From assembly GCF_027580225.2 (NCBI RefSeq), contig NC_073358.2, positions 9,925,501 to 9,989,500 on the forward strand: a DNA stretch of 64,000 bases. Reading direction: 5' to 3'. Below are positions 1 to 44,472 of this stretch, piece by piece. A model generated the notes under the pieces. It was not told the origin of the DNA and did not search any database. It saw nothing but the letters and a program-made list of their open reading frames with translations. The translations under genes were made by a program, and so were the position numbers. This DNA comes from Misgurnus anguillicaudatus. Its lineage: Eukaryota > Chordata > Actinopteri > Cypriniformes > Cobitidae. Numbering within the stretch: position 1 is the first letter of the stretch; each line of letters starts with the position of its first letter.

Positions 1-300
1 GGCCTGTATGTGAGCTCTGCTCTATTGTTACCCAGCAGCTTTTCTCCACCCTTTGGTTTCCTTCTAACATCTCTTCTCACGGGACTTACATTTACATTTA
101 GCAGACGCTTTTATCCAGATTGACTTACAACAGTGCAGAAAACCATAAAACTTTGTAGTTTTGATACAACTTTGTAGTCAATGATACAAGAAGCTTTTAG
201 GTGCACCAACTTAACAGACCGAGATGCTATTCTTCATTTACCAATAAATGTTCTCAGCATTGTGTGTTAATCTCATGTGCTGTAAATGTTTATGTTACAG
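1..300. other. kif1c intron, with a fish interspersed repeat fragment
   Basis: Intronic. Positions about 89-136 (ACATTTACATTTAGCAGACG then CTTTTATCCAGATTGACTTA) are the well-known fish repeat consensus seen again in part at 51534-51562. Nothing else is recognised. Confidence 0.5.
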
Positions 301-32998
<32,698 letters not shown>

Positions 32999-33617
32999 TT
33001 TATTGATGTACACGGGAGTCAGTGTAATGAATGATTTTGTTATAGTAGTTATTTTTATTCAAGGAATTGAAGTATTTTTCCTCCAGATTTGGACAACAAC
33101 TATTTTTACTTCTCAGTTTTGCCGTGGTTTGTTGTGAAAGAGTTCATGCTGGAGCAAAAGCAAGGGAGAACAATTTTTACTTCAAAAGTTTTTATACCAT
33201 AAGCATTTTTAGGAAAAATATGTATGTACCTATATTATGTACATATCGCAGTTGTATACCTGTACTTACAGTGCTTTATAAGTGATGTTTTCATGCGCAT
33301 ACGTACAGTAATGTGTATATATCCGTACGTAGATTTTACATTGAAGGGTGTGTGTTTGAGTTCGGCTGAATTTTTAATAACGCACAATGCATTGCAATGT
33401 CTCTGTTATATTTTGTAAAGCATCTTGCTTGACAAATTTTGTACATTTGGAAAGATCTGCTGGATATTGGTTTAACTTTGTGCCTGCTGAAATGCCAAAG
33501 AATTTAGAGGCCTTAAAGCCTTCGGGTTTGTAGCTGTTTTTGATGCTGTTATATTTATACAAATTTTACCCAATATCTTCTTAATCATTTATGTACTTTA
33601 TTATTGTTGGATCTTAA

Positions 33618-33988
33618 AGGTGTATTGTGTAACTTTTAGAAGAATCTCTTGACAGAAATGCAATATTATATACACACCTATATTATCAGTAGTGTATAAA
33701 GACCTTATAAAATGAACTCTAGTGCTTTTATTACCTTGTAATGAGTCGTTTATATCTACATACACCGTACATGAAAATCGCTGCCATGTTTCTACAGTAC
33801 ACAGACAAACTGCTCTACAGAACGCGTCCTGTCACTACGTTGTTTCAGACGATGACGTGTTTGTCCTGTGGCAGCTACTGTAGCTTCTCTATGCGTTTCG
33901 CAAGGGAGGTGTGAGCTGTGGATTGAGGCGTTGGTTGCAATTCACAATCTCACCAATAGATGCCGCTAAAAATCTACACAATGCACTT
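33618..33988. mobile_element. TTAA-type MITE, family D (371 bp)
   Basis: Ends AGGTGTATTGTGTAACTTTT and CTACACAATGCACTT, flanked by TTAA at 33614-33617 and 33989-33992. Family fragments at 17872 and 51560. It probably lies within the kif1c 3' UTR. Confidence 0.8.
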
Positions 33989-34704
33989 TTAAGGTTCGTG
34001 TCTGTTCTAGTTCGGGGTTTAAAGAAAGACATGCTCTCTCTTGAGTGCAATTGGTGTAGGTAACCTGTTGTTGTGTGTTTATTTGTGTTTAACCTTGTCC
34101 TCACATAGCATAACTTAAGCAACAATTCACATCCACAAAATCACGCCAATGGTGATTTTTCAAAATAAAGCGACTAGAAATCATGAATTCTATTAAAGGC
34201 GGGGTGCATGATTTTTGAAAAACACTTTGGAAAGGGAGTCGGGCCGAGTACCAAAACACACTTGTAGCCAATCAGCAGTAAGGTGCGTGTCTATTAACTG
34301 ACATCGTTGCCTGGGTTGCGCACCGACAAAATGCACAGAAGACTCTGGGGCTCACATAATCCGTCACCTGTTACAATTGGATATAATTGTGTAATTGGGC
34401 TTTTAGAGATGCAATTCCTATACAGTACATTAACTCATATGCAAGATGTTTTATACAAATTGACAATTCAATCAATGACCTTGGCATTGTTAATGTTATG
34501 CCATCATTACCATCTGCTTTATCACTCTGTCTATAGTAAAAATTCAGCTCCTCACAGCTGATTTAAACATAATATGGTTTGGCTATGATTTTTGTCCCTT
34601 TTTGCTGTGTTTCACTTCTAATGTAAAAAGACAAAGATGTTGCTGGATTCATGTGTCAAGACAGTGTTATTCCTGAATTTCTGAAAATGATCTTCATTTG
34701 GAAT

Positions 34705-34710
34705 AATAAA
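34705..34710 (+). terminator. Candidate polyadenylation signal for kif1c
   Basis: Canonical AATAAA with a downstream GT-rich region within 30 nt. An alternative AATAAA lies at about 34163 with a poorer downstream context. Confidence 0.4.
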
Positions 34711-34867
34711 AAAATCTTACAAGTTTACCTGGTGTGTCAATTGTATTTCATTAATGCCATATACCCAAATATATTGGTCAAATTATAGACTTTTTGCCAA
34801 AAATCATTAGGATATTAAGTATAGATGTTCCTTGAGAATATTTGGTAAATTCCCTAATGTAAATGTA

Positions 34868-36157
34868 CAGTGAGGAAAATAAGTAATTTGAACACCCTGC
34901 TATTTTGCAAGTTCTCCTACCTAGAAATCATGGAGGGGTCTGAAATTGTCATCGTAGGTGCATGTCCACTGTGAGAGACATAATCTAAAAAAAATCCAGA
35001 AATCACAATGTATGATTTTTAAACTATTTATTTGTATGATACAGCTGCAAATAAGTATTTGAAGACATGTCTATCAGCATGAATTCTGACCCTCAAAGAC
35101 CTGTTAGTCTGCCTTTAAAATGTCCACCTCCACTCCATTTATCATCCTAAATTAGATGGACCTGTTTGAGGTCGTTAGCTGCTTAAAGACACCTGTGCAC
35201 CCCATACAATCAGTAAGAATCCAACTACTAACATGGCCAAGACCAAAGAGCTGTTCAAAGACAATAGAGACAAAATTGTATACCTCCACAAGGCTGGAAA
35301 GGGCTACCTCGTGGGGTCTCAATGATCCTAAGAAAGGTGAGAAATCAGCTCGGAAACTACACGGGAGGAGTTGGTCAATGACCTGAAAAGAGCTGGGACC
35401 ACCGTTTCCAAGGTTACTGTTGGTAATACACATAAGACGTCATGGTTTGAAATGGCACGGAAGGTTCCCCTGCTTAAACCAGCACATGTCCAGGCCCATC
35501 TTAAGTTTGCCAATGACCATTTGGATGATCCAGAGGAGTCATGGGAGAAAGTCATGTGGTCAGATGAGACCAAAATAGAACTTTTTGGTCATAATTCCAC
35601 TAAACGTGTTTGGAGGAACAAGAATGATGAGTACCATCTCAAGAACACCATCCTTGCTGTGAAGCATGGGGGTGGTAGCATCAAGCTTTGGGGGTGTTCT
35701 TCTGCACATGGGACAGGGCGACTGCACTGTATTAAGGAGAGGATGACTGGGACCATGTATTGCAAGATTTTGGGGAACAACCTCCTTCCCTCAGTTAGAG
35801 CATTGAAGATGGGTCAAGGCTGGGTCTTCCAACATGACAATGACTCGAATCACAGAGCCAGGATAACCAAGGAGTGGCTCTGTAAGAAGCATATCAAGGT
35901 TCTGGCGTGGCCTAGCCAGTCTCCAGACCTAAACCCAATAGATAATCTTTGGAGGAAGCTCAAACTCTGTGTTCCTCAGCAACAGGCCAGAAACCTGACT
36001 GATCTAGAGAAGATCTGCGTGGAGGAGTGGGCCAAAATCCCTCATGCAGTGTGTGCAAACCTGGTATAAAAACTACAGGAAACGTTTGACCTCTGTAATT
36101 TCTAAGTGGGAGAACTTGCAAAATAGCAGGGTGTTCAAATACTTATTTACCTCACTG
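34868..36157 (+). mobile_element. Tc1-like element (1290 bp)
   Basis: Ends CAGTGAGGAAAATAAGTA and TACTTATTTACCTCACTG are inverted, continuing inward as TTTGAACACCCTGC, with TA at 34866-34867 and 36158-36159. It carries one damaged transposase gene and is followed by a (TA)n tract. Confidence 0.93.
35371..36069 (+). pseudogene. Damaged Tc1-like transposase, C-terminal two thirds
   Basis: A 232-residue frame against about 340 for intact Tc1 transposases. The helix-turn-helix N-terminus lies upstream in another frame (remnant from about 35234), so a frameshift separates it. Catalytic core: Asp65 in MWSDETKIE, Asp156 in FQHDND, then NPIDNLW with Asp191 where Tc1 proteins have Glu. Spacing between the last two is 34 residues. 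After Asp191 the motif LWRKLK is normal. Probably inactive. Confidence 0.9.

Positions 36158-36162
<5 letters not shown>

Positions 36163-36215
<53 letters not shown>
36163..36215 (+). repeat. (TA)n microsatellite
   Basis: About 25 TA units adjoining the right TA target of the Tc1-like element. Confidence 0.95.
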
Positions 36216-36219
<4 letters not shown>

Positions 36220-36253
36220 GGTGTTGCTAAGGACTTCATTTGGACAACTTCAA

Positions 36254-36597
36254 AGGGACACTCCATTTTTGAAATATAGGCTAATTTTCCAGCTCCCCTA
36301 GAGTATAGTTCCTAGCCATATCGGCCTAGAAAATCGCAACTTTTAATTTTACATCGTTCTTAGTACACAATGTAACTTCAGTAGAGTCAAGTTTTAAATA
36401 GAAAAATATCGAAACTCTTTGGTTATTTTTGAGCATGACGCTAATGGTCTAATCAGATTCAATGGATTATGCTAAGCTATGCTAAAAGTGGTACCGCCAG
36501 ACCAGTAGATCAGCTGAATGGATTCCAAAAAAGGTAAAAATCAAATGTTCAACTCTAGGGGTGCTGGAAAATAAGCATATTTTCAAAAAGTGTCCCT
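36254..36597. mobile_element. TTAA-type MITE, family B copy 3 (344 bp)
   Basis: Starts AGGGACACTCCATTTTTG, ends CATATTTTCAAAAAGTGTCC plus CT, with TTAA on the right (36598-36601); the left flank is TTCA, one change from TTAA. Confidence 0.78.
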
Positions 36598-36609
36598 TTA
36601 AAGATGATT

Positions 36610-37730
36610 TTCCCAAAAACATTTGCGCCCTCAGATTTTCAAATAGGCCAAATATTGTCCCATCCTCCATACATCACTGGAAAGTGTATTTATTCAACTT
36701 TCAGATTATTTAAATCTCAATAAATAGAAAATAGTCTTATAACTTTTGTGGTCCAGAGTCACAAATTAGTTATGTTTGACAGAAAATCTATTAAATTGAT
36801 AAACTGAGTAAGGATTATCAATTTTTGGGGCATCCCATCTTTGGCATAAAAGGCTTCCCAAATCTGTCGCCTCTCAATGTTTAACACTAAGCATACAATA
36901 CCACAATATTTAGTTTAAATAGTCAAGCTTTTTGAGTGAACCTTTATAAAATATGGTTTGGTTTAAAGATATATTAGGAAAACAATGCATGAGTCTGAAA
37001 TTAGTATAAAACATTAATGTCAAAGCATCACAGAATCTGAATACTATGGCAAACCCATTATAAAAGTCATTTATGTCTGTAGCATGAAAAACACTGAATC
37101 TGCAGACAATTGCGTGTGTGTGTTTGCGTGCATTCATGCATGTGAGCAATGATGAAATTGCATCTGTGTGGCATATGTCAAAACATTAGATTTATTCATC
37201 TTTTTTTTCCTTTGGTGTAACATGATAACCCATCACAGTTTCTCTTAACGTCTGTGCAGGGTCTTTCTGTCACCACACATTATGACTCTTTTACTCGTTT
37301 ATGTGTGTGTGTAAGCTGTCTAGTTGTCTGTTAATGTGGCTGTGCATTTTTACACGCTTTAAAGTATATGACCTACATTTGATCATACTCAGACTGTGTG
37401 TTATTATGTGTGTTATATGGACGTCTCTTGTTTTTGCAAACAGGATCTTTTATGACATGGTACAGTCTGCTGGAGATAAAAATAGATGAATGTTTTCTCA
37501 GGGGTCAAAGCAGCCCGTAAAGTTGCTCGGTATTTATTTGTGCTCTCTGTATGAGTCTCACAAAGCCCTACACTGACACGTCCTCATAATATAAACCTTA
37601 ATAGTGAAAGTATTTCACATTATTGTAAAATTATTATTGTTATGCATGGATTTATTACAGAACAACGGATATTAGAGTGATGCATATTTACAAACAGTAT
37701 ATAAGAACAAGACATAATCTTATTTTCATG
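36610..37730. other. Intergenic, nothing recognised
   Basis: AT-rich sequence between MITEs, without splice-bounded coding or clear repeats. Confidence 0.5.
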
Positions 37731-37738
37731 CATTAGGC

Positions 37739-37978
37739 TAGTGGTTTTCAAACTGGGGGCGCAAGATGGTGCCAGCTGGGCCCCATGCAGTTTTAAGACA
37801 TTTTATAAAATACATCAAAGTAATCAAACCTCAGAAAAATATAGCTAGCAACCAAAAGCACTAAATTGTTTCATTTAATCTTTGTTTTGTTTCATTCAAA
37901 TTCTATAAGTTTGAGGTTGTTTTATGTTTAATTTTTTTACTTTGGGGAGAGGAGGGATGCACTGTTTAAGAACCGCTG
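37739..37978 (-). mobile_element. hAT MITE, family E copy 1 (240 bp)
   Basis: Ends TAGTGGTTTTCAAACTGGGG and AAGAACCGCTG, flanked by CATTAGGC at 37731-37738 and 37979-37986. It is the reverse orientation of the copies at 49295 and 54425. Confidence 0.88.
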
Positions 37979-37989
37979 CATTAGGCTAT

Positions 37990-40410
37990 GAAATCTCAAT
38001 GAGGGTGCAAAACTGTGTTCATGGATTGATGGAACTGCTGATGCTACACAAGACTGAGTAAACTTTTCAACCACGTCCTGCATTTCAGTCATTGATTTTA
38101 ACTAAGTGTAGAGCTAAAGTACACTGATGGGTTTTATTTATGTTTAGTGTCCTAGAGTGCTGTTTGTTTGTTAATGTAGTGGAAGGTGCCGTGCAGAGTT
38201 TCTGGAAACGTTTTAAATTTTGCTTATAAAAATTGCTTAACCTCTTAAGCACAGAGGCTATTTTGGGGATTTCCGCCTGGATTTGGCCTACCCAATTTCA
38301 AAAGCTTCCCATACCCACATGCAAAGGTGTACATACAGGAAACCGTTTGAAATTATATAAAACTTTGTTGAAAGTGTTAAACATGGTTGTATGTGTTGTC
38401 AGTCCTCTAATAAACACAAAAATTAAAAGGTGCTTTTTGATGTTTTTTCCCCCTAAAGTCTGTATTTAAAAGTGTATAACTCTGGCCCTGAGTGGTCCTG
38501 TGCAGACAGTTTTGTTTGATTCCAGCAAATGTCAGTTTACAGAGGAAAATTGATCATAATCTATGCAAAAGTTATTCTACTCCAAATAAAGGGAAGAATA
38601 ATACCCTTTTTGTATACATTTTCCGCCTAAAAATATTTGAAGTGTCCCCATACAGTGGAATAAATGCAATATCTTTATATCATTTTACAGAAAACCATCT
38701 GAAGTTACATAAAAAGCTGCTGTTTGCGACAAATATTGTTATTTATGTTGTTTTTCATATAATGCTTTTTTATGTTGTAAATACTGTCTTTGATAGTGTA
38801 TAACTCTGGTTCTGTGTGCTCTAGCAGACTGCAGACAGTTCTGGTTGTTACCAGCAGCAGACAGTAAACAGCCAAAAAAAGAATGATCTCTTTAGCATGT
38901 CAAATTCAAAAGTTATTCTTATTTTACTGAAGGGTGTGAAAATACATTTTCATATAAAAGTACTTTGAACATATAATAAATAGCAAGGGATTATTCATGC
39001 ACACAAACAAAGAAAATGCTGTGAATGGACTCATTTTGTAGAGTAGGACCTAAGATAAAAGATGGTGTAGCATTTGTGGCTATCTGTGCTATCTGAGGCA
39101 TTTCAAGTTTCACATACGTTTACAAAAGACAATTTTTTACCTCATTATTCATTCAACGATTGTTGGATAGATGATTATTCCTGAGAATGAGAGTTTTCAT
39201 ATGATACGACTTGCCCATGTTTGTCATTTTTGAAAAATATAAAAAAATGTGAATATTAAATGACACTCCCCAAATACAACCCAAACCCAAATACAACGGC
39301 ACTTTTGTAGCCCCGCCCACAGATTTGCATGACACACGTGTGGGCCAGGGGCAAAGCAAACCATGCAGTGTCTCAACAATCAGTAAACGTGTCTTTAAAG
39401 ATTGCCAAATGTAACCAAAATTACTTTTAAATACATTTTTTCTGAAAGACTTTTATTTTGACACGGTGATCTGTTATGAGTAACCATGGAAGCGGAGTGT
39501 TCGGTTGTGGAAGAACCGTCTGGGAAGAACACAGACGCTGGATAACTTAACTCGGAGGCTCGGAACATAACATTAGGAACAAACCATTTCTTCAGAGAGC
39601 CACTAGTCCATGTTACAAAATAGCCTATATTACTTATTGCTTTTGATGATTTTTAATGTAAAAACCACGTGAACATCATAAGTAGACCTCAGACAACAGT
39701 ATAAACAATAAAATCAACAAATTCACCGCTCCTTTAAACGAATATTTTTATATTAAGTCATAATAAGTAATATTGGACCCAGTACAGGGTCCACCGTGTA
39801 GAGGAAGTTCAAAAAAATTCTGTCACCAGAATGCAGGTGAAACCTCTTTTACATTATTATTATATTAATGTTTTATTTTCTGTTTTTTAGCATCCTTGTT
39901 GGACCTGGAGCAACATTTCTATATGCGTTTCTATATGTGTTCTTTTAATTCCCCAAAATTAAACGGGTAGAAGGTTTGAGAGAGTCCCTTATTTGGCCCT
40001 GGCAGAAGTTTGAGAGAAATTGAGAGAGAGATATTGATTGATTGATGATTGATTGAATGAGAGAGGATATGAAACACAACATTTGTGGCCAGAGGGTCTG
40101 CAGTCAATCAGAGTCTCTTAGGAAAGAGTTTAATCTCTGATAATCCAACCCTTTACCAGTGGATGGATGAAGGTCAGTTCAGTCTCTGCTGTCATGTCTC
40201 ATGTGTGTGTGCCTGTATCAGACCTCTGATATAGAGACAGTGGACTTGGTGTAAAATTTGGATTTTTAAAATTCATTGACATTCTGCAAGTCTTAAGTAA
40301 CATGGGTATATTTGTAGCAATAGACGGGTTGCACGGCGACGTCATTAACTGGTTGCGCGCGCAACCGAGAGGCAGAAAGAAGAGACGTGCGTTGTGTTGT
40401 AGGCTAGTAG
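37990..40410. other. Intergenic, nothing recognised
   Basis: No supported gene, splice-bounded frame or complete mobile element. Short internally similar stretches (CAGTTCTGGTTGTTACCAGC against TTTGTTTGATTCCAGCAAAT, GTGTATAACTCTGG at 38474 and 38800) suggest an old tandem duplication of roughly 330 nt at 38350-38880. Confidence 0.45.
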
Positions 40411-40428
40411 CGGTGTCTGTAAGTCAAA

Positions 40429-40480
40429 ATGCCAAGGAGTTGTTGCGTGGAAAATAGTACCAACAGAGCCAGTGCTGGGT
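40429..40480 (+). pseudogene. Possible THAP-domain N-terminus remnant
   Basis: ATGCCAAGGAGTTGTTGCGT begins MPRSCCVENSTNRAS, close to the start of THAP zinc fingers (M-P-x-x-C-x-V-x-C-x-N-R), but the second Cys is Ser and the frame ends soon after. THAP domains occur in P-element and related transposases and in host genes. Short, so only tentative. Confidence 0.35.
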
Positions 40481-40703
40481 GCCTGATGTTAACATACCAG
40501 TAGATGCGACTATTACGTTAGCCTAACATTATAATTCATACATGTATCACAGTAACACTGCAAAAATAAAGACAGAAAAACAGATCCAACTAAAATCAAG
40601 TTTTATTTATATACAAACAATAAAGAACGCTTCAGGTTGTTGCAGTAGCCAGGGGCGTAGCCAGAATTAGATTTTTGGGGGGTCCTATCTTAAAATGAGG
40701 GGG

Positions 40704-40708
<5 letters not shown>

Positions 40709-40793
<85 letters not shown>
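40709..40793 (+). repeat. (TA)n microsatellite
   Basis: About 42 TA units. The nested hAT splits it from the shorter (TA)n at 42008-42038. Confidence 0.96.
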
Positions 40794-40795
<2 letters not shown>

Positions 40796-40797
<2 letters not shown>

Positions 40798-42004
40798 GGG
40801 GTGGAACGGTACACACAAGTCCCGGTTCGGTTCGTACCTCGGTTCAGGCTTCACGGTTCGATTCGCTTTCGGTACAATGGAGGAAAAAAGCAAAACAAAA
40901 ATGAAGAAGGCATTTTTTTAAAGCTAATCTTAAAAACATAGGTGTCCTTATCAGTGTTATTTTAAGATGTCATGAATATGAACTGAAATGAAATGCATTT
41001 AACATACTATCTCGTATTTCAAAAATATATACCACTTTAAGTAATCTTGTACTCATCTTTCATACAAATAGGGGTTCAAATGTATTACAAGTGTTACCTA
41101 AATACATTTTTAAATTACAAAATTACATTTTTGGCCTTATTTCATATTAATGTACTAAAGAACAAAAAATAGGCTTGTAGGATGAATTAATAGGTGTGTA
41201 CGACTTCACGAGGCGCTGCAAGAAACGACAAGTGGATGACGTCAGAGTAACGCGAGAGCGATTTGAAATCAGCCTCCTCCGCAAGATTTCTCGCGGTACT
41301 CTGACGCTGATGGCGCTGCGTAAAGTTTAGCACACTTAAAAAACTGAAAGCAGCTGAACTCGACAGAACTGCCCTGCGTATGCCTGTTGTATATAGCAGG
41401 ACAATTTATCTCCTACTTCTCAGCGTGAGAAATACAAAGTGTGGCATTTGAACTGACTGAAATGCGTGTTTGTCAAGGTGAATGCGTGAGACTTGAGAGC
41501 CCTGATTAGATGTATTTCCACTCACATACCTAACAACTGCTGAACAACGCCGACGCACAGTCCTCGTCTTTTCCACCACTCTCTCGCCTGTACTATTGTA
41601 ACTGACTGGAAAACTGAAGTTTTGCCAAACTTGCGATCTTAAAGGGGCCGGCGGATCCTCACCACCATTTGCCATACTCGCTGTCGCTGCTATTTCACTC
41701 ACTGGACCGTGAACCTGACAAAAAACTGCAGAGTGCCAGAATGTAGACGGTCTCTGATAGAGCGCATACATAGGCGGAGCTCGGCTGCATCGGCGCCAAT
41801 CAGAGCTTCAGAGCTAAAGCGGGGCAACAGATTAGCTGTCCATAAAGAACCCGCGGAACTAACAGTAGTTCCGCATTACATTTATTATTTTGCACGCAAG
41901 TTTTTTTTAATTTTCATACCTTGTATTCTCCGTTTAAATTCATGCACCGAACCGTGACCCCCGCACCGATTCGGTTCGAAACGAATACATGTATTGTTCC
42001 ACCC

Positions 42005-42007
<3 letters not shown>
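40796..42007 (-). mobile_element. Nested hAT element (1212 bp) with BED-finger remnant
   Basis: Ends TAGGGGTGGAACGGTAC and ACATGTATTGTTCCACCCCTA-like are inverted; many sub-terminal CGGTTCG motifs. It sits in a (TA)n tract, so the 8-bp duplication (TATATATT/ATATATAT) is not decisive. The minus strand encodes a BED-type fragment at 41406-41771. Confidence 0.85.
41406..41771 (-). pseudogene. hAT transposase fragment, BED zinc finger
   Basis: 121 residues on the minus strand. SQVWQNFSFP, then EKTRTVRRRC, then VVRYVSGNTSN resemble the BED finger of hAT transposases (xVWxxF...DKxxxVCxxC...Y..GNTSNL..HL..H). The first Cys of the CxxC pair is Arg, so zinc binding is probably lost. The catalytic part is absent. 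Confidence 0.7.
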
Positions 42008-42041
<34 letters not shown>

Positions 42042-42517
42042 CGTATTTTCGCACAACAACGGGTGACATGAGCTAATCCGATCAAGTTTGAAAATAGCTG
42101 CATTTTACTGCGCAGCATTTTGATTGGTCAATTTATCAATCAGACTAAGAAATCAACATTTTCTTATTTTATCTTAAGCAATTGGAAATCTGAGGGGGGC
42201 GGACATGTAAATGAGGGGGCCAAGGCCCACCCAGGCCCCCTCGTGGCTACGCCACTGGCAGTAGCGGATCAGCTCACCAAGCGGGCTTTCTGCCTCCTGG
42301 ATGCGCGCGCACCCTGTCATGTTTGTAAACCTGCAACCCATCTATAGCCAACAATACATTAAAATGATCTCTTTTTATTTAGTAAAGATCATGTTTCATG
42401 ATTTCCTACCATAAATATATAAAAAATGTATTTATCCTCACTAATATGTCTTGCTAATGACTTAATTTGGTCAACTTTAAAGGCCTTTCTCAATATGGTG
42501 ATTTTTTTGCACTCTTA

Positions 42518-42862
42518 AGGGGATCGCACACCGGCCGCACAGCTCAGCGCCGTGCAGCGCCGCGTCGCGCCTAGGAGAACTCGGAGGTATTGTAAACCGG
42601 AAGTGCCCATTAAATAGCGCAAGCTTCGTCAGATAGCGTCTACTTCAAAATGCAAAATATCATTAGCAGCCAATGTTAGTTGTTAATGATTTGGGACAAA
42701 TATGATGTTATTTAATGTTAAACTGTGTGAGTGGCGCTGTGTGGCACGACAGGGACAGGCGGCGCCGGTGTGCGTACACTCATAGAAAACAATGTGTAAC
42801 ATTTTTTTAGAACAGCGCGGCGCTGCACGGCGCTGAGCTGCGCGGCCAGTGTGCGATCCCCT
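42518..42862. mobile_element. Harbinger-like MITE (345 bp), GC-rich ends
   Basis: Ends AGGGGATCGCACACCGGCCG and CGGCCAGTGTGCGATCCCCT are inverted; the homology continues inward (CAGCTCAGCGCCGTGCAGCG against its complement). Flanks are TTA at 42515-42517 and 42863-42865, the usual Harbinger target. Confidence 0.8.
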
Positions 42863-42869
42863 TTAGATT

Positions 42870-43795
42870 CCAGTTTTTCAAATAGTTTTATGTCCTATCC
42901 TAACAAACCATACCGTACATCAATGGAATTGAATAAAAAAGCATATTCAACTTTCAAATAATGTATAAATCTCCAAAAAATTGACCAATGTGACTGGTTT
43001 TGTGGTCCAGGGTCAAATTTAGGAAAAGAAAAATGGCAAAATAGATTATTCTACATAAATATTTCTGACACGCTTTATATTAAGGCTTTTACCAATTTTG
43101 TAATCCACGAAATTATTTTTATTTACCAAAACTCTTTTGAAAGTCTCTGATTTCTGAAGGCCTGATATCACATTTTTATTAGGAGTCTCTGATTTAGTTT
43201 GGATTTTTTCTGGTCAGTCTGTTTTGGTTTAGTTTAAGCTGTTGAATGAGAGAGAGCTGACCTGGTTGGTTTCATCAAAGGTTTTTTAATAATCAGGTCC
43301 AATCCAAGCTGTTTATGCATTAATCCAAGTGTGTATGTGTGTGTATTTTAATCCAAGTGACATCATTTCAAATCCCCTGCTGTCTGTCATTCCAAGAGAA
43401 ATCGACTGCAAGAAAGAAAATTTTTGGATATTTGCTAAATTTGGGATTTCAGTTTTGTCCGCGGCCGTATGATTATCTCAGACGGGTCAGAAGAAACTTC
43501 TTCAAACGTTGTGTTTTGTGTTTTTTTTATATTCACAGATGTTTCAGCACTTTTCCAGCATTGATAAATGAAACAGATCCTGAAACTGACCTATTTTTTA
43601 TTTTTTCTATATTTCAGTGCTTATTTTGCTCTCTAAATAACAATATTTTTGATCTTACCTACATGAAGATTTTTTTTATTTTCTTCTAATCTTTTTATTT
43701 TTAGTCCTGTCAGCTGAAGCGTCTCTAAACACTCTCAACTGGGAGCTCAAATCGGACACGTTATCTGCAACTTTCTGTCGTGTTGGTTCTCAATA
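42870..43795. other. Upstream region of the unrecognised gene
   Basis: AT-rich, with no CpG island and no obvious TATA box. No repeat was identified. A 5' UTR exon or promoter should lie here or upstream. Confidence 0.4.
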
Positions 43796-44085
43796 ATGGC
43801 AATGTTTGGGGGTCGCGGGGGTAAGGGGGGTAAATTCTCTGTAGAGGATCTGTATGGGATCAACAAGAAGCCTAAAGCCTCATCAGGGGCAGGGGGCAAC
43901 TTTGGGAACAGAGGGGTTGTGCAAGGCCGTGGGAAGGCACAGAAACAAGAAACGGATGCCCTGGCCTCTCAGATTTTGGAGGCGGCACACCGATTGGTTG
44001 AGCGGCGGCGACTCGAGCTTTACCTGAGAGAGTATGGCCTCAGCATCAATGACTGTCAGTCAGAGAAACAAGCCATGTTATACCG
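43796..44085 (+). CDS. Unrecognised small gene, exon 1 (96 codons plus 2 nt)
   Basis: ATG in a fair context (CAATAATGG) opens a reading frame ending at a strong donor, CCG|GTGAGT. The protein starts MAMFGGRGGKGGKFSVEDLY, is Gly/Lys-rich and basic for about 50 residues, then becomes an Arg/Glu/Leu helix (LEAAHRLVERRRLELYLREY) likely to be a short coiled coil. The GC-rich, third-position-biased composition stands out from the AT-rich surroundings, which supports real coding. I do not recognise the family. It lies about 10.8 kb after kif1c and about 12.6 kb before kcnab3, same strand. No function is proposed. Confidence 0.72.
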
Positions 44086-44389
44086 GTGAGTGCGAGGATG
44101 CATACTGCATTTTGCATACAATCAAAAAATAACACAAGACATTATAGCATTTACACACATTTGGCAGACACTCATCCAAAGTGAGAGTGCATTGATGCTA
44201 TACATTTTTATGCATATGTGCAATTCCTGGAAATTAAACCCTAAAACTCTTATAATTTTTACACCAGTTCCCATAAGGACCAGGTGTCCCCAGGTAAATC
44301 TATTCATGCAGGTTGCTATGGGAACTGCTGGCCGTGCTTAAGGTTCACTGACTTGAGGGCTGCAGTGTCCTCATATAGCCCAAAAGAAC

Positions 44390-44392
<3 letters not shown>

Positions 44393-44470
<78 letters not shown>
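44393..44470 (+). repeat. (GT)n microsatellite
   Basis: About 39 GT units in the intron of the unrecognised gene; a shorter (GT)n lies at 44746-44778. The flanking text (TTGTGGGGACATTTTGATGT) resembles a common fish repeat around GT tracts. Confidence 0.96.

Positions 44471-44472
<2 letters not shown>

Larger units (their letters stand above)
32999..34735 (+). other. kif1c: Probable kif1c 3' UTR
   Basis: After the stop codon there is no other coding signal. No AATAAA occurs before about 34163. The best-placed signal is AATAAA at 34705-34710, followed by a GT-rich stretch (CCTGGTGTGTCAATTG) about 20 nt on. A 371-bp TTAA-flanked element (33618-33988) would be part of this UTR. The exact cleavage site is inferred. 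Confidence 0.45.
40650..42257. mobile_element. hAT-like element (1608 bp), host of another hAT
   Basis: Ends CAGGGGCGTAGCCA and TGGCTACGCCACTG are inverted, flanked by GCAGTAGC at 40642-40649 and 42258-42265. Inside are (TA)n tracts and the hAT at 40796-42007. Confidence 0.9.
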
